Shown here: in pieces, positions 44,733 to 55,542 of the stretch
How the letters are laid out: the number at the start of each line of letters is the position of its first letter
How positions within the stretch are numbered: position 1 is the stretch's first letter
The notes under the pieces: model-generated
Told to the model about the DNA's origin: nothing
What the model saw: only the letters and a program-made list of their open reading frames with translations
The model's database searches: none
Source: Oidiodendron maius Zn
Taxonomy: Eukaryota > Ascomycota > Leotiomycetes > Myxotrichaceae
NCBI GenBank assembly: GCA_000827325.1
Contig: KN832876.1
Coordinates: forward strand, 558,001 to 622,000
Length of the DNA: 64,000 nucleotides
Direction of reading: 5' to 3'
Program-made: the position numbers and the translations under genes

Positions 44733-47341
44733 ATGGATGTGCCTTCAATATGTCGAGAACGAAGCCCTGTGGCATTTCGCCATGACCATATATCTGACGT
44801 TTCACTTGGAGAGCAGGACACCAGGCTGGAAGATTACTTGAATGACAAGATTCAAACGCGTACGGATCTAGCCAATCTTGCTAGTCTCATGGAGAATGTC
44901 GAGCTTCAGAAGAAGCAATTGGAAGATCAGGTGGGTTCTCTCATTATTGCTGTTTCACCTTCCTAGGTATCTAGACTAATACCTTGTTCAGTTAGTCGAT
45001 GCCAGAGCCAGACTGGAACAATCGAAACAAGAATCCGCGAACCATAATACACTAATTCTCCAGCGAGCCAAAGAATTCGAGCAGCAGCAAAACAATGTCA
45101 ACAGTCGCCTGATGATAGTCACAGCCTCCGACACCCCTGAAGAAGCTGTAGCGCGTCTTAAAGGGCCATTGAAGAAACTTCGACAAGTAGATTTGGCAAA
45201 GGAGTATGTCGAGTTACTTGTGGAGGTCGACAAACTTACCAAAGATGCTCGCAAGCACTTACCCGACAATCCAAAGGAGGCACTCCGACCATATACGCAG
45301 CTGAAGGAGCTTGCAAGTTCGTTGAAGAGACTGCAAGAGCCTGCAGAAGGAGCAGCTGTACACCTTATTAATTACGTAGATCAAACGTCAACACGATTGT
45401 GGGATGATATGAAGAAGATAATGACGGACGAGTTTGAGTCGATACTTCAAAAGTTGAAGTGGCCTGAAGCTGCTGGCGAACCGAATCAAGAATGGAAGGA
45501 CTGCTTCGAAAAACTTCTTGACCTCCAGGACCCCGAACTCAAAGACGCTGGAGAGCCCATTACCCTACTTCCTATGAACGTCTTGACCAAAACCTTTACA
45601 AAACAGTTTCGATACCATTTCTTTAGCGATAAGCCTACCAATGCTCCAAACAAGGTTAGTCTTTATCGTACTATTCGATATCAGGCGGTGCTAACGTTTA
45701 AAGCTTGGTGATTATTTCTTTCCGTGGTTTACTGGTACGGTAGATAATTGGGAACCATTTCTGCGTGAGAGTGTGGGACCGGTATTATCTGCCCATTTTC
45801 GAGGAAGGGAATACGCAGGGAACTCGATATATGTGGATCCCGTCGCAGCATTTATTACTGCTCTACTGCCAATTCTGCGAGAAAAGGTTGATGTTTTGCT
45901 CAAAGAAATATCCATTGATCCTGGGCTGCTAAGCCGATTCATGTGCCAACTCTTCGAATTTGACGAAACTATTCGAGTCAAGTTCAACTATGATGCTGGG
46001 AACGCTCAGTTCGGCTGGAAGGGAATCGCCTGGGACGTCCTGGAGACTTACTTTGACCAGTGGCTACAGGTTGAGAAGGATTTTGCACTTGGAAGATATC
46101 GACAAATCGTCAAATCACCAGACCGCATTGACTACGATAGCTCGAGTCAAGGCAAGACGAAATATACCTCAGTTGTAGCCCAGGTCACAGATCTTTTGAT
46201 GACGGTGACCAATTCATACAAACCCATCCGGAGATTTCGAAACAAGATGAGTTTTCTCATCGAAATCCAAGCTGAGATCCTTGACCAATACCATGGGCGC
46301 TTAAACGACTCTCTTGACGCCTATCAGACGATCAAGTCTCCCTTAGCGCGTAGGCTCCATGGAGTTAGCAAGGAAATGATGACTGAAGTTGAGGGAGTTG
46401 CAGGTTTAGAGAGTCTTTGCAAAGTATATGGAAGTGCGGAGCATATAATTACGACTTTGAATGAGTGGAGCAATGATGAGGTAAGGTCTGATTTTCTGTG
46501 ATAATAGTCATCTAACAGAATTACAGTTCTTCGTGACTTTGTGGGAGGAGCTACAGCAAAGGGCGAAAGCGGCCACCGTCGAGGATGAACTTGCAGATCA
46601 GATGACTTATGCAATCGTTAAAGATTCCACATCGACTGCTGTGGGCTCCGATGCAGAAGGCTCTGTCTTTGACACAACGATTGCGGGATTCACCCGTCTG
46701 CAGAGCAGGGCTCTTGACTTCCTCATGCAGGCTCCAAAATCCGGCTTTCCGCAGAATTTCAGGCAGTATCTGACTACTCCGCAGTGGACTACTGTCGGCG
46801 ATGACCTGTCAAATTCGCAAGCTCTGACAATCACACCTGAGCTTGATCTACCCCTCCAGGTATGATAACTACTCTCACCCCCATCAATCCGTTTGACTGG
46901 CTAATGCCCAAGCAGAGACTAAGAGAAGAGCTTACTTTTGTGCAGAGAGCACTAGCATATGCACCTTGCCGGAGAATCTGGAGAACTACCTTTGACGGCC
47001 TCCAAGACCTCTTGTGGAACGATGTTCTCTTTAAACAGAGTTTCACAGCACTAGGCGCGGCACGTTTCATGCAGGACATCATCGTCCTCGAGAGAGTCGT
47101 GGATGCACCGACTCTAGGCATGCCGAAACTAAAGGAGGGTGCGCACATACTCAATTTACCCGTGAACATTGAGGAAGGCCGAGCAGGGCCGTCGCTCATG
47201 GATGCGTGCACTGAGATAGCTATGAGCGAGTCACGGGCGGATGCATTCATAGCAAAGATGGAATATCGGTGCATCAACAGGCATGATGCGAGGGCTATCT
47301 TGCGAAGACGGGTGGAAACCTTTGACTGGGGAGTCATCTAG
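44733..47341 (+). CDS. RINT1/Tip20 family vesicle tether
   Basis: Five exons, 44733-44930, 44992-45654, 45704-46480, 46527-46859 and 46913-47341; 799 residues, all introns in phase 0. An N-terminal coiled coil (residues about 30-90) is followed by a helical rod. Family markers are FRYHFFSDKPTN, LGDYFFPWFTGTVDNWEPFL (made by splicing), FDETIRVKFNYD, GWKGIAWDVLE and FDQWLQVEKDFALGRYR. The protein is a subunit of the Dsl1/NRZ complex that catches COPI vesicles at the ER and also binds SNAREs; metazoan RINT1 also contacts Rad50. The last acceptor is a tandem AAGCAG, so two isoforms differing by one Gln are possible. The start at 44733 fits the usual family N-terminus. Confidence 0.9.
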
Positions 47342-48051
47342 ATGAAGGCTCTTATTTTGCCTTAACTTGAGTCCCCAGTCCTTCCTTAGAACATCGGAGA
47401 CTGCCCTAGTATAAAATGTAAGATTACATCTTAATATCCTCGATAATAATGATACCTTCAGCCTTGAAGCATCATAGAATACAGGCAATCAAGCAGCTGG
47501 CAGTGGCAGACAAACAATTACAGTGGCTGTAAATCCTAGTGAGTTTCTGTGTACATCTTACTGATGTATCCGCCTACCCCCTTGCTCAAGGGCACTGTGA
47601 ACTAGCTTCATCCTGGTCTTGGGTTAAAATGGCTGTTCCTGTGGCCGTCGCTAAACAGGCTATTACAACTGCATTAAACTTTCGTGCGTCACAGCTTGCG
47701 GGTCTGCCAGCCGAACCGGCAGAACAGTCTAAGAGCTGTGGTCAGAACGGCCTCCTAAAGTTGTTGTGCTGTCCTCATCGAAAAAATCTAACTGCACCAC
47801 CCACAGCTCTTGGGAGCCTACGTTTTTCTATGTCAAATCCTGATGTTTAATGTCTAGCGTCCTCTCATACAACTTCCGGACCCGGACTTGTCCCTTGCCG
47901 TGGGCCTCCCTATCCCTACGCACTGTGGTATCCCTCAGCAGTTGCTAAACTATCGCAACAATCTCCTCCATTGTGAAAGATAGCCAATCAAATTTCTAGC
48001 ACAATTATATCCGGGGTTGTCTCGAGCACGAGCTCGAAAGGCAAGCTCGAC
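47342..48051. other. Intergenic, RINT1 to glycosyltransferase
   Basis: About 710 bases. A 103-codon frame at 47539 has no domain and no start context. It probably holds the RINT1 3' UTR and the next promoter. Confidence 0.5.
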
Positions 48052-49632
48052 TTGATGCCAAGCGGAGGACGTCTATGGTCGCGGACCGGCTACACAATAG
48101 TAGCACTCGCGGTCCTCAATCTCCTTTTTATCAATTTCTTCTTTTTTGGTAGGCCTATTACAACCCTTACTCCCTTTCACTCGAGTAAGGCCGAGCAGGT
48201 CGTTCCCGGTCCCAGTCTTAATGAGCAATCTCTCCCTAGCTCGAGTCCAAATGCAAAGTCTATACATCTGAAGAGTTCAAATGCACAGTCTACACCTACC
48301 TCGGGTTCTGGCAAGCAGGCTATATCTACTCCAAGCAGGAATGACCAGATGGCATCTGACTTAAAGCCTGATAAGGAGGCTGTGCCTGGCCCCAACGCTC
48401 CCGAGCCCTTTACAACTTCTGCGCCCTCAGAGTTCACTCACGCAGTGTTCAATTTAAAGGACTATAACTTCGATGGCGAATATGTGGGCTGGCCCCTGCA
48501 AAGGGTATGTGAAGAGGCTCAGTGGACGCCTGGATTGTCATTTGTATGTGACAATAATGCAGGTGGCATTGGGAATATCAGGAATTATATCCTGACTTGT
48601 ATTCGATACGCCATCGACGCGGGTGCCACACGGCTCATCTTGCCCAGGATCCAGTCACGATCGCAGGGCAACCTACGGAAACTCTTGACAACCTCTTTCC
48701 AGTCGTTCAACTATTTTTTTGATGAGGAGCATTTCCGGAACTCAATTCATACCTTCTGTCCGCAGATGAAGATTCTCAATACTTTGGACAACATACCTAA
48801 TGCTGCATTGAATATGCATATCGAGAAGTTCTTCCCCAAGGATCTGAATGTTGACCTGGATGGGTGCGATGTGCGTGGGGTGAATAGGCACTTGGATATG
48901 TATCACACGAAATTTCTCGAGTGGCTTAATACAAGCCGCAGGACCCCGACGGTCGAGGAGCCAGTCTCCATTCGGATGAAGTGGCCGACATTCTTTGAAT
49001 GGCCTGTATATCGAGATGGCCCTGAGTTTGCAGCAACCTTTGGGGGTATCTTGAGATTGCGGAAAGATGTACAGGAGCTCGCAGCCAAAGTATTGACCGA
49101 GATGGTGAGGTTAACTGGTGTGGAGCCACACCCACCAACCCTCAACGCCCCATTTCTCGGTGTCCACTTGAGAACCGAGAGCGACTCCTTGCATATGTGG
49201 CCCAATTTCAAGTTCCAAAGCACTGGATACCTGGAACAGGCCCAGAAGCGGGGTCTGCAGTACGCCTACCTTGCATGTGGAGACGAGGGCGAAGCCAACC
49301 GATTCAGCGAGGTAGCCCTGAATCAAACAACCCCATTAAATGTTGCCACGAAAATGTCATTATTGAAGGGTGATAATCTGCAGCAGTTGACCGACCTGAG
49401 CTGGGACCAGCAGGCCTTGGTGGACTTCCTCGTGTTGACGAAGAGCGCTCATTTTACCGGCTGCTCCTTCTCATCTTTCGCAATGAATATTGCCTTCAAG
49501 CGACACTTAATGGTCGATGGGATCAGGACTAGACAGTGGAAGAGTCCCGGAGACGAATTCTCGACGCTGGTGGGGCGATTTGAGAGCTGGTACGGCGACT
49601 GGATGTTCATGTATGAATGCATGTGGGCGTGA
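48052..49632 (+). CDS. Type II membrane O-fucosyltransferase-like protein
   Basis: Single exon, 526 residues. Residues about 12-33 form one membrane helix (GYTIVALAVLNLLFINFFFF) after a short basic tail, so the enzyme would sit in the Golgi or ER with its catalytic part in the lumen. A Ser/Pro-rich stem (about 40-125) precedes the catalytic region. GGIGNIRNYILTCIRYAIDA resembles the N-terminal sugar-nucleotide site of GDP-fucose O-fucosyltransferases, and FLGVHLRTESD carries the HxRxE/D-type catalytic motif. DFLVLTKSAHFTGCSFSSFA is the C-terminal signature. Fungal members of this superfamily are widespread but mostly unstudied; donor sugar and acceptor are unknown. Confidence 0.72.
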   Translation: MMPSGGRLWSRTGYTIVALAVLNLLFINFFFFGRPITTLTPFHSSKAEQVVPGPSLNEQSLPSSSPNAKSIHLKSSNAQSTPTSGSGKQAISTPSRNDQMASDLKPDKEAVPGPNAPEPFTTSAPSEFTHAVFNLKDYNFDGEYVGWPLQRVCEEAQWTPGLSFVCDNNAGGIGNIRNYILTCIRYAIDAGATRLILPRIQSRSQGNLRKLLTTSFQSFNYFFDEEHFRNSIHTFCPQMKILNTLDNIPNAALNMHIEKFFPKDLNVDLDGCDVRGVNRHLDMYHTKFLEWLNTSRRTPTVEEPVSIRMKWPTFFEWPVYRDGPEFAATFGGILRLRKDVQELAAKVLTEMVRLTGVEPHPPTLNAPFLGVHLRTESDSLHMWPNFKFQSTGYLEQAQKRGLQYAYLACGDEGEANRFSEVALNQTTPLNVATKMSLLKGDNLQQLTDLSWDQQALVDFLVLTKSAHFTGCSFSSFAMNIAFKRHLMVDGIRTRQWKSPGDEFSTLVGRFESWYGDWMFMYECMWA

Positions 49633-51376
49633 TTTTAGCCTGGAGATGTACTGTCATCGCCAGTCTCTTCTTGCTGGCTTGCAGGTGTATTGGGATAAAC
49701 TCAGCGTTCTAATTATCATGATACGGCTTTGGCTGAAGCGCAGTTGGCACTAGGATTCCCATGTGGAGTTAGGAGAACCTGGTCAGGTCTTGTGGGTGAT
49801 GGAATCGAGGTCATCCGTTGGGTGTTTAAGGTCATGGAGGCATGTTTTAGGGATAAGAGAACGCCAAATAGATAATTGGGGTTCAAAAAGTTGCCGCTCT
49901 TGTTAACCTTGGTTGCTCTGGACTTTGGGAGATGAGGAATCCATCGTCACCATAACTTGCCTCTTCACGCAATTCTGTAACTTTGCGTCCCATTCAAACC
50001 TTCCTTTCGTCCACTGCCGTCAGCAGTGAGGGAGAGGAAAGCTTGCTCTTCTTGGACACCCCAGCTGCCATAAGCGATAGGTGGTGGCGACGAGTTGGCT
50101 GGCGTTCCTGGGGCCATCTGCACGTCGCATATCCCTGATGGTATTTGACACCGGCGAGCTTTGACGTTGACACACATGGGAGGTTTGGAGACCTAAAAAA
50201 TGTTTGGAGTTGGACAAAACATGAAACTCATCATGTTTGCGCTTAGGAAACAGGTGCAGAGGAACAGAGAAGTCGACCAAATACGTTCCTTCTCTCCTTA
50301 CCCTTACGCTTTTCTTTTTCTCTCCTCCTTCTCCGTATCCCCCTTCCCCCTTCGTTACTTCGCCGTTGGGGGCAATCTCGCGACGTGGCGTGCGTGCGCA
50401 TGCATCAATGCCCAGCGGCGTGCAACCAACGATTGCGAAACCAAAAAGAACTTCCTAGCAAAACTCGTGGGAAATACAGCCACTGTCCAGATACATGCCA
50501 AAAACACCGGATTTTGCCCCCTACTGCTAGTACAGTACTCAAGTTTGCAACATGGTTCTGGTCAACGTGGCCAAGGTATGCGGCGCCGTCCTGCTAAGGG
50601 TTGCTACTGATGTGTGTGCTGAGAGCATGAAGATCCAAATATACCCGTGGCTGGAGTGTCGAAGTGGCTTGTGCGAAGTAAGGAATTCTTCTCCCTCGTG
50701 AATTTTACTGCACTGGGAGTCACTCTTAGTCATACACGAAAGGAGCGTGAGCCCTCTGACAGGCGCACTTCGTCCTTTAAGTCGAGTGACTTGGGCTAAT
50801 TCCGTGGCGATGCCGGGCTGTGGTAGCCGCTCCTGTTGGTTCTCCCACGCTCACACAAACACAAGCGCGCGCGCGCATGGCTGGGGAGGGCTTTTTGGCC
50901 AGGTTCGAAGGCCCACTTTGCCCAATGCAGATCGTGGCCATTGTTGCAGATCGAGCGCGCGTTTAAAGGGGTTCATCTCTTTCTCATCTCAAGTGTCTAC
51001 GCCACGGCTGCTGCTTTCGGACGCCGCCAGGGCACCGCACAACAACACAGCCTCAGGGATGGTGATCCTGAATGGCCGCTGCCCCGTCATAGCCTACCCC
51101 CTTTCTCCGTACTCCCCGAAACTACGTAGTACCCATGGCCGTTACGAACAGCGGTCTGGTAATGCCAAGTGCTGGCCAGTTGGCGCCTTTGTCCTACGTA
51201 CAGCTTAACTATGTTGTATTTAGTTCGGGCGAGGCACCTGTGAGTGTCGCGACTTGGAGCTACATACTTAGTGTGCTCTCCCCCCCGCCCATTTTGATTA
51301 CTTTCTACACAACAACAATTTAATGAAATTCCTCACTTCAGTCGCATTTCCGCCACCTTCACACCAGGCATCGTCG
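49633..51376. other. Intergenic region, no visible gene
   Basis: About 1.7 kb between two plus-strand genes. It contains a (GC)6 run at 50865-50876 and a CT-rich stretch near 50290-50350. Short frames show no domain. Most is probably promoter of the gene at 51377. Confidence 0.5.
50865..50876. repeat. (GC)6 dinucleotide run
   Basis: Twelve alternating G and C bases. Such runs can adopt Z-DNA. No gene is overlapped. Confidence 0.85.
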
Positions 51377-52258
51377 ATGGCCTCACGTAAACAAACGCAG
51401 GCGGCCAACTGGGAGCCCTCATATCCTCAGAAGACTTCGACCCGATATGGCATTCCGGCCATATACCTCAACCTGGAGGTTGGCCTGTCCTTCGAGGACA
51501 ACCGAACCCACAGCGCGAGCATGAGATATGCCTCCAAGAAGATGGAGGAGAGGCTGCATGAGCAGAGAATAAGACAACAGTATGAAGAGGGCCGGTATAG
51601 CATCCAGCACCCCGCCTTTCTCATGCCCGCCAATGGCCACTTCCCAAACCGTCCGACCCGCCACCAGCAGCAGCAACGACAGCGGCGGCTTGGCGTTAGT
51701 ACAAGAGAGCAGCATGAGAGAGGCACTTCGGCCCCTCCAACGACTCTCGACAGGAATCAACCCCTCAGTCCCGTGAGCCCGCTTACGGCCACGATGCCAG
51801 AAACGCCAGGTAGAGCATCCACCATCCCAATAGAGAGGGCGAACCAGCCTCTCCCTCCAACTCCTTCTCAATTTCGCCTGGGTGAAGCGGATATGCCCTG
51901 GTCTGTAGATCCCTACTTCATACCCGAACCCGAAACTCCTACCCAGGAGTACGCTCCAATGAAAGAAGAAGAGACTCCGCGGTTTGAAGACGCCAAGCGA
52001 GCCGCGGGAGATCTAGAGGCGCTTCACCTGGCGATGATGACGGTGGACAGTCTAGATGATGGCTCGTGGGAGCAGCCGACCTGGGGAAGCGTGAGGAATC
52101 AGTGGGGAGGAGGGCCGAACAGTATTGGATGGGCTATCAGTTCGGAAGATGAACCACTACCTTCCCCTTCACAACCTCAACTTCCACCCTACAGTTCAGT
52201 CAGGTGGAAGAACCCATTCGCATCGAAACCTTCAAGGCCCAGGACTGCCGGGGCTTGA
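51377..52258 (+). CDS. Hypothetical protein, Pro/Gln/Ser-rich
   Basis: Single exon, 293 residues from the Met at 51377; an in-frame ATG at 51323 would add 18. The only ordered part is near the start (YGIPAIYLNLEVGLSFEDN, then SMRYASKKMEERLHEQRIRQQYEEGRYSI, a charged helix). The middle is low-complexity with RHQQQQRQRR. The C-terminal third has an acidic helix ending LEALHLAMMTVDSLDD and then WSVRNQW-like Trp/Gly patches. Codon use looks coding and the frame is long for its composition, but I recognise no family. No signal peptide or membrane helix. Confidence 0.55.
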   Translation: MASRKQTQAANWEPSYPQKTSTRYGIPAIYLNLEVGLSFEDNRTHSASMRYASKKMEERLHEQRIRQQYEEGRYSIQHPAFLMPANGHFPNRPTRHQQQQRQRRLGVSTREQHERGTSAPPTTLDRNQPLSPVSPLTATMPETPGRASTIPIERANQPLPPTPSQFRLGEADMPWSVDPYFIPEPETPTQEYAPMKEEETPRFEDAKRAAGDLEALHLAMMTVDSLDDGSWEQPTWGSVRNQWGGGPNSIGWAISSEDEPLPSPSQPQLPPYSSVRWKNPFASKPSRPRTAGA

Positions 52259-52979
52259 TTTCGGCGTGGGCTGTGATATCGATATCTTTGACGGTTGCGA
52301 AGCTCATTTCACCTCCAACTCTTCGTCTCCGATTGCTCTCCTCACAGAGTATCAGTCCATTCCACACTCTACTGCAATATTAAATGACCTCGGCGTTTGG
52401 TTGAACAGGCGTTATCATGGCATGGAAGTTTGGTTGCGCAACGTCTTGTGCCGGAGGCACATTATGAATTTTGCAACATTTTACGAGTCCATCTTTACAC
52501 TCCTATACCCTCTTGCAGCATATTTATCCAGATCAGCAGAACCCGTTACTAAGACGAAAATAAGCTTTTTTTAACTGGTATCAATATATATCCATTACAT
52601 CAAGCATCAGGACGAAACGCTATGCGTCCAGGAATCAGCTTTGGAGTAAGAAGGCATCTAATAGGAGATTAATTGGGAATTGCAGGACAAGAACTTACGA
52701 ACCATCGCAGCACTGAGCAATCTCCTAGCAGAATTTGAAGGGCAACGTTGAGAAGTGCCGGCTGGACTTAAGCTATAGCTACATCGACACATATTTACCA
52801 GGCGTGGAATTCGAAGACAAGTGGTGATACATAAGATCACTACTAGAATAATTTGAAAATTGAAATCATTCTCATCCATCCCATTGCATTCAGCACATGT
52901 AGAATGTCGCGAATAAAGCCTTGTCCTATCATAACAGAACTCTCCTCTCATACCTCCATGATCACAGTACTTCGATCTC
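52259..52979. other. Convergent intergenic
   Basis: About 720 bases between convergent genes, AT-rich from 52560 to 52980, as expected for 3' UTRs. No gene seen. Confidence 0.5.
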
Positions 52980-53276
52980 TTATTTTTCCGCCTCTTGATC
53001 ATCCTCGTCCGTAACATCTTCAATCTTCCCCTGCGGCGCCTGAGCGCCGCCTATCTGCCTCCCGTCACTAAACAGTTGGTTGCCCTGCGCATCGTAGTAC
53101 CTTGTCTCTTGCACAGGAAGCTCGCCTAGTTTCTGACTTGTCGTCTGCACTCGCGCCCCTGACGGATCGACGTGCGATGTCTCCTGATACGCGCTGCCTG
53201 TCCTTTGAACCCCGTCATTCATCATAGACGACGTGGAGCTGTAAGATGAGTATTGGTGGTGCTTGGTTGATGTCAT
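52980..53276 (-). CDS. Small conserved fungal protein, function unknown
   Basis: Single exon on the minus strand, 98 residues. A Ser/Tyr-rich head is followed by QRTGSAYQETSHVDPSGARV, TTSQKLGELPVQETRYYDAQ and IEDVTDEDD. The DPSG and QETRYYDAQG blocks look like a pair of diverged repeats. It is hydrophilic and probably unstructured, with no signal peptide. Small proteins of this pattern occur in many Pezizomycotina, and some are stress-induced; no role is assigned here. Confidence 0.65.
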   Translation of the reverse strand: MTSTKHHQYSSYSSTSSMMNDGVQRTGSAYQETSHVDPSGARVQTTSQKLGELPVQETRYYDAQGNQLFSDGRQIGGAQAPQGKIEDVTDEDDQEAEK

Positions 53277-54490
53277 TGTCTGCGGGCTCTGTGCTCAGCT
53301 TGTCTGAAGGGTAAGTTTCAGAATAGAGGGGTAGTGAGGTGATGGAGTCCATGGCTTCTTAAATGTTTGAGGTCCACTTGAGGTGACATCAGCGCGAGCG
53401 TGGGTCTGACGTCGGTCAGCCTTGCCACTTTTTGCCCCTTAGTGTTTCGTGGGGAAAGCTTTACATAGGCTGCTTTTTCATATCAAGTAGTACCAGAGCT
53501 AATATTGTTCCTGACCGTGCAGCTCTTGCAAGCTTGGATTCTCGTTTCAAATTGCAACCCAACAAGGGTGGTCGAATCTGTCACTAATGAAGCAGTTTGT
53601 AGTTCTTCACAGCTTCTCACTGGTTTACTTTAGTTTTCAAGTAAAACATATCTGTAGATGGCGAGCCCTCTTCATAGCGAATTGTGTCATTCGCGCAATT
53701 AAATATGATGCTATACAGTAACCAGCTGGCAATTATGGAGTAGTTGTCGCGGATCTAGATTTAGGCACCTAGACAGGTACCTAAGGGACAATGGGGGACG
53801 CGCTTCAGTGAGTAGTGTACGCCACAGGATATGTCCTGTATTCCTATCCACCTGGGCAGTGCAGTTACTCAAACCTGTTCCCTGCTGCTCGCTATTTGTA
53901 TGGGTCATATTTTGGGGCAGTTGTTTCATTTCGAGCATCGGGGACTGCAAATCAGTACGCGCCTTGAGAACAGGGGCTATGACGATTTGCCATCCAATGA
54001 GCTGTGAACGACGTTCACAGGGATTCCGCAGGTCTGATGAACAATTTCCCCCCATCTCGCGTCTTAACACTGCAACACTTTTTCCTGCCGAAATTCGAGA
54101 ATTGAACTTGGTATGTAGCCGCTATCCAATGATATAGACGATTTTTGCCAATGGCGAGAGCAATCTTGCGTCGTCTATAATGGAGAGATCTAGCCTCAAG
54201 AACGGGTCAATATCAGCCTATTTGCAAAGAAGAGGGAAATCTATGGGGCGGGCAACGCAGTGAGAAGGACTGGATGGGAATATTATTCTCATCTATCCAA
54301 AGTTAAATAATGATATCGGCGGATCTTCATATTTTGGTTGATTTTGAATATTCCAGCCCCCCCAGTGAGTGATGTCAAGGGTGTTTAAGAGTACGATCAT
54401 CGTCAGATTGATGTTGTCTTCAGTCCATGAAACCACCTCTTCTCCACCAAGCATCTCTCACTTGTACCAAGTTCTAAGCAATATATGCAT
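53277..54490. other. Intergenic region, no visible gene
   Basis: About 1.2 kb. It contains an imperfect inverted repeat at 53761-53784. Short frames on both strands near 53711-54137 show no domain. Mostly AT-balanced. Confidence 0.5.
53761..53784. repeat. Imperfect inverted repeat (9 of 10 paired)
   Basis: TTAGGCACCT and AGGTACCTAA separated by AGAC. Short GGTACCTAA-like palindromes are frequent in some fungal intergenic DNA. No element was recognised around it. Confidence 0.6.
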
Positions 54491-54968
54491 TTATAGCTTT
54501 CCTTTTGTCTCGCCTAGCCTTTTCTTCGCCTCTGCTGCTGCGTCATCAGCCTTTCCCCTTGCCTCTCCCGCGGCCTCACGCGCCGTATCCTTTGCTTTTG
54601 CTGTGAACTGGGCAGTTTTGGTCTTGGCATCTTCAGATTCAATGCCTACAGCAGCCTTTGCCTTTCTCGTTGCAGTTTCTAGGGGTATATTATTAGCTTC
54701 TCCTTCTTTTCTGTGATATGCATTCAAGTGCGATGGGTCGTAAATCAGATCCAAGTACGTTGAACAGCTGTTTAATTTGAAAGTGGCACCTACGCCCGAG
54801 TTCAATACCATCAACCAGCTTGTCGGAGACTTTGCGGTCAACAGTCTTGACAGTATCCTTAACAGCTTCTGTGGCAGTCTTCCGCGTGGCCAATGAAGTT
54901 GAGAATAGTCTAGGTGCGAAGACCATACTCCGCGTAGAACGGATTGCTGTGCGCGTGAGGAAGGACAT
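54491..54968 (-). CDS. Mitochondrial LEA-like / apolipophorin-like helical protein
   Basis: Two exons on the minus strand, 54968-54794 and 54678-54491, joined as DGIELG-QTATRKAK; 120 residues. The first 28 residues are Arg/Ser/Thr-rich with no acid (MSFLTRTAIRSTRSMVFAPR then LFSTS), a good mitochondrial presequence with an Arg-2/-3 type cleavage site. The rest is Ala/Lys/Asp/Glu-rich with 11-residue periodicity (TATRKAKAAVG; DTAREAAGEARGKADDAAAEA), as in group 3 LEA proteins that protect membranes and proteins on drying. Family resemblance rests on composition. The 115-nt intron has GTAGGT as donor. Confidence 0.68.
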
Positions 54969-55542
54969 TATGATCTTATATTTGATAGTCAGTGATTCGA
55001 AGGATATTGCTTCCCATATGTTTAGGGACTTGATTGAAAGTGGAAGCGGCGAATTTATACATGTGTTGTTTGAGCAGGTACTGGCCAGCTTGGGGTGATG
55101 TCATGGCTAATGCCAGGATTGGCCACACGAATTATGGATGTGCGGTCAATTCCAGCGATCGAAAGGATGGCTCTATTTAATAGGATACCTATTCTGGAAA
55201 GGCCCATGATTTTTCTCATGCCAATTAACCCACTTCGTTGCATATGCCGCACTTTTACGGATTCCTTGGCAAGCAGGTCATATTCACCTCGAGTGACAGC
55301 ACGTGACTCTCGCATAAAAAGGGGGGCATAGTTATGAGAAGAGTACCCTGAAGGTTCAACGAAATTAGAACCGGAGTATTGGAGCGGTGATCTTTCTCAA
55401 GGTCCTCAAGCTTTTCCAAATAGACTATACCCATCACGCATATCTCATATATGGTGGGGCAAATTCTTTCCCATCGCTCCCCAAATGCAGCAAATTCAGC
55501 CATTACAGGCCTGGCATGTAGAGTATAAGACCAACAGTCCAT
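54969..55542. other. Intergenic, hydratase 3' end to LEA promoter
   Basis: About 570 bases. A minus-strand 86-codon frame at 55055-55315 has no domain. Probably the LEA gene promoter and the hydratase 3' UTR. Confidence 0.45.

Noticed and set aside
47539-47850. 103-codon frame that might be a small gene
   Set aside because: No signal peptide, domain or conserved-looking block; best seen as intergenic.
55055-55315. 86-codon minus-strand frame
   Set aside because: No domain or consistent context; lies in the LEA promoter region.
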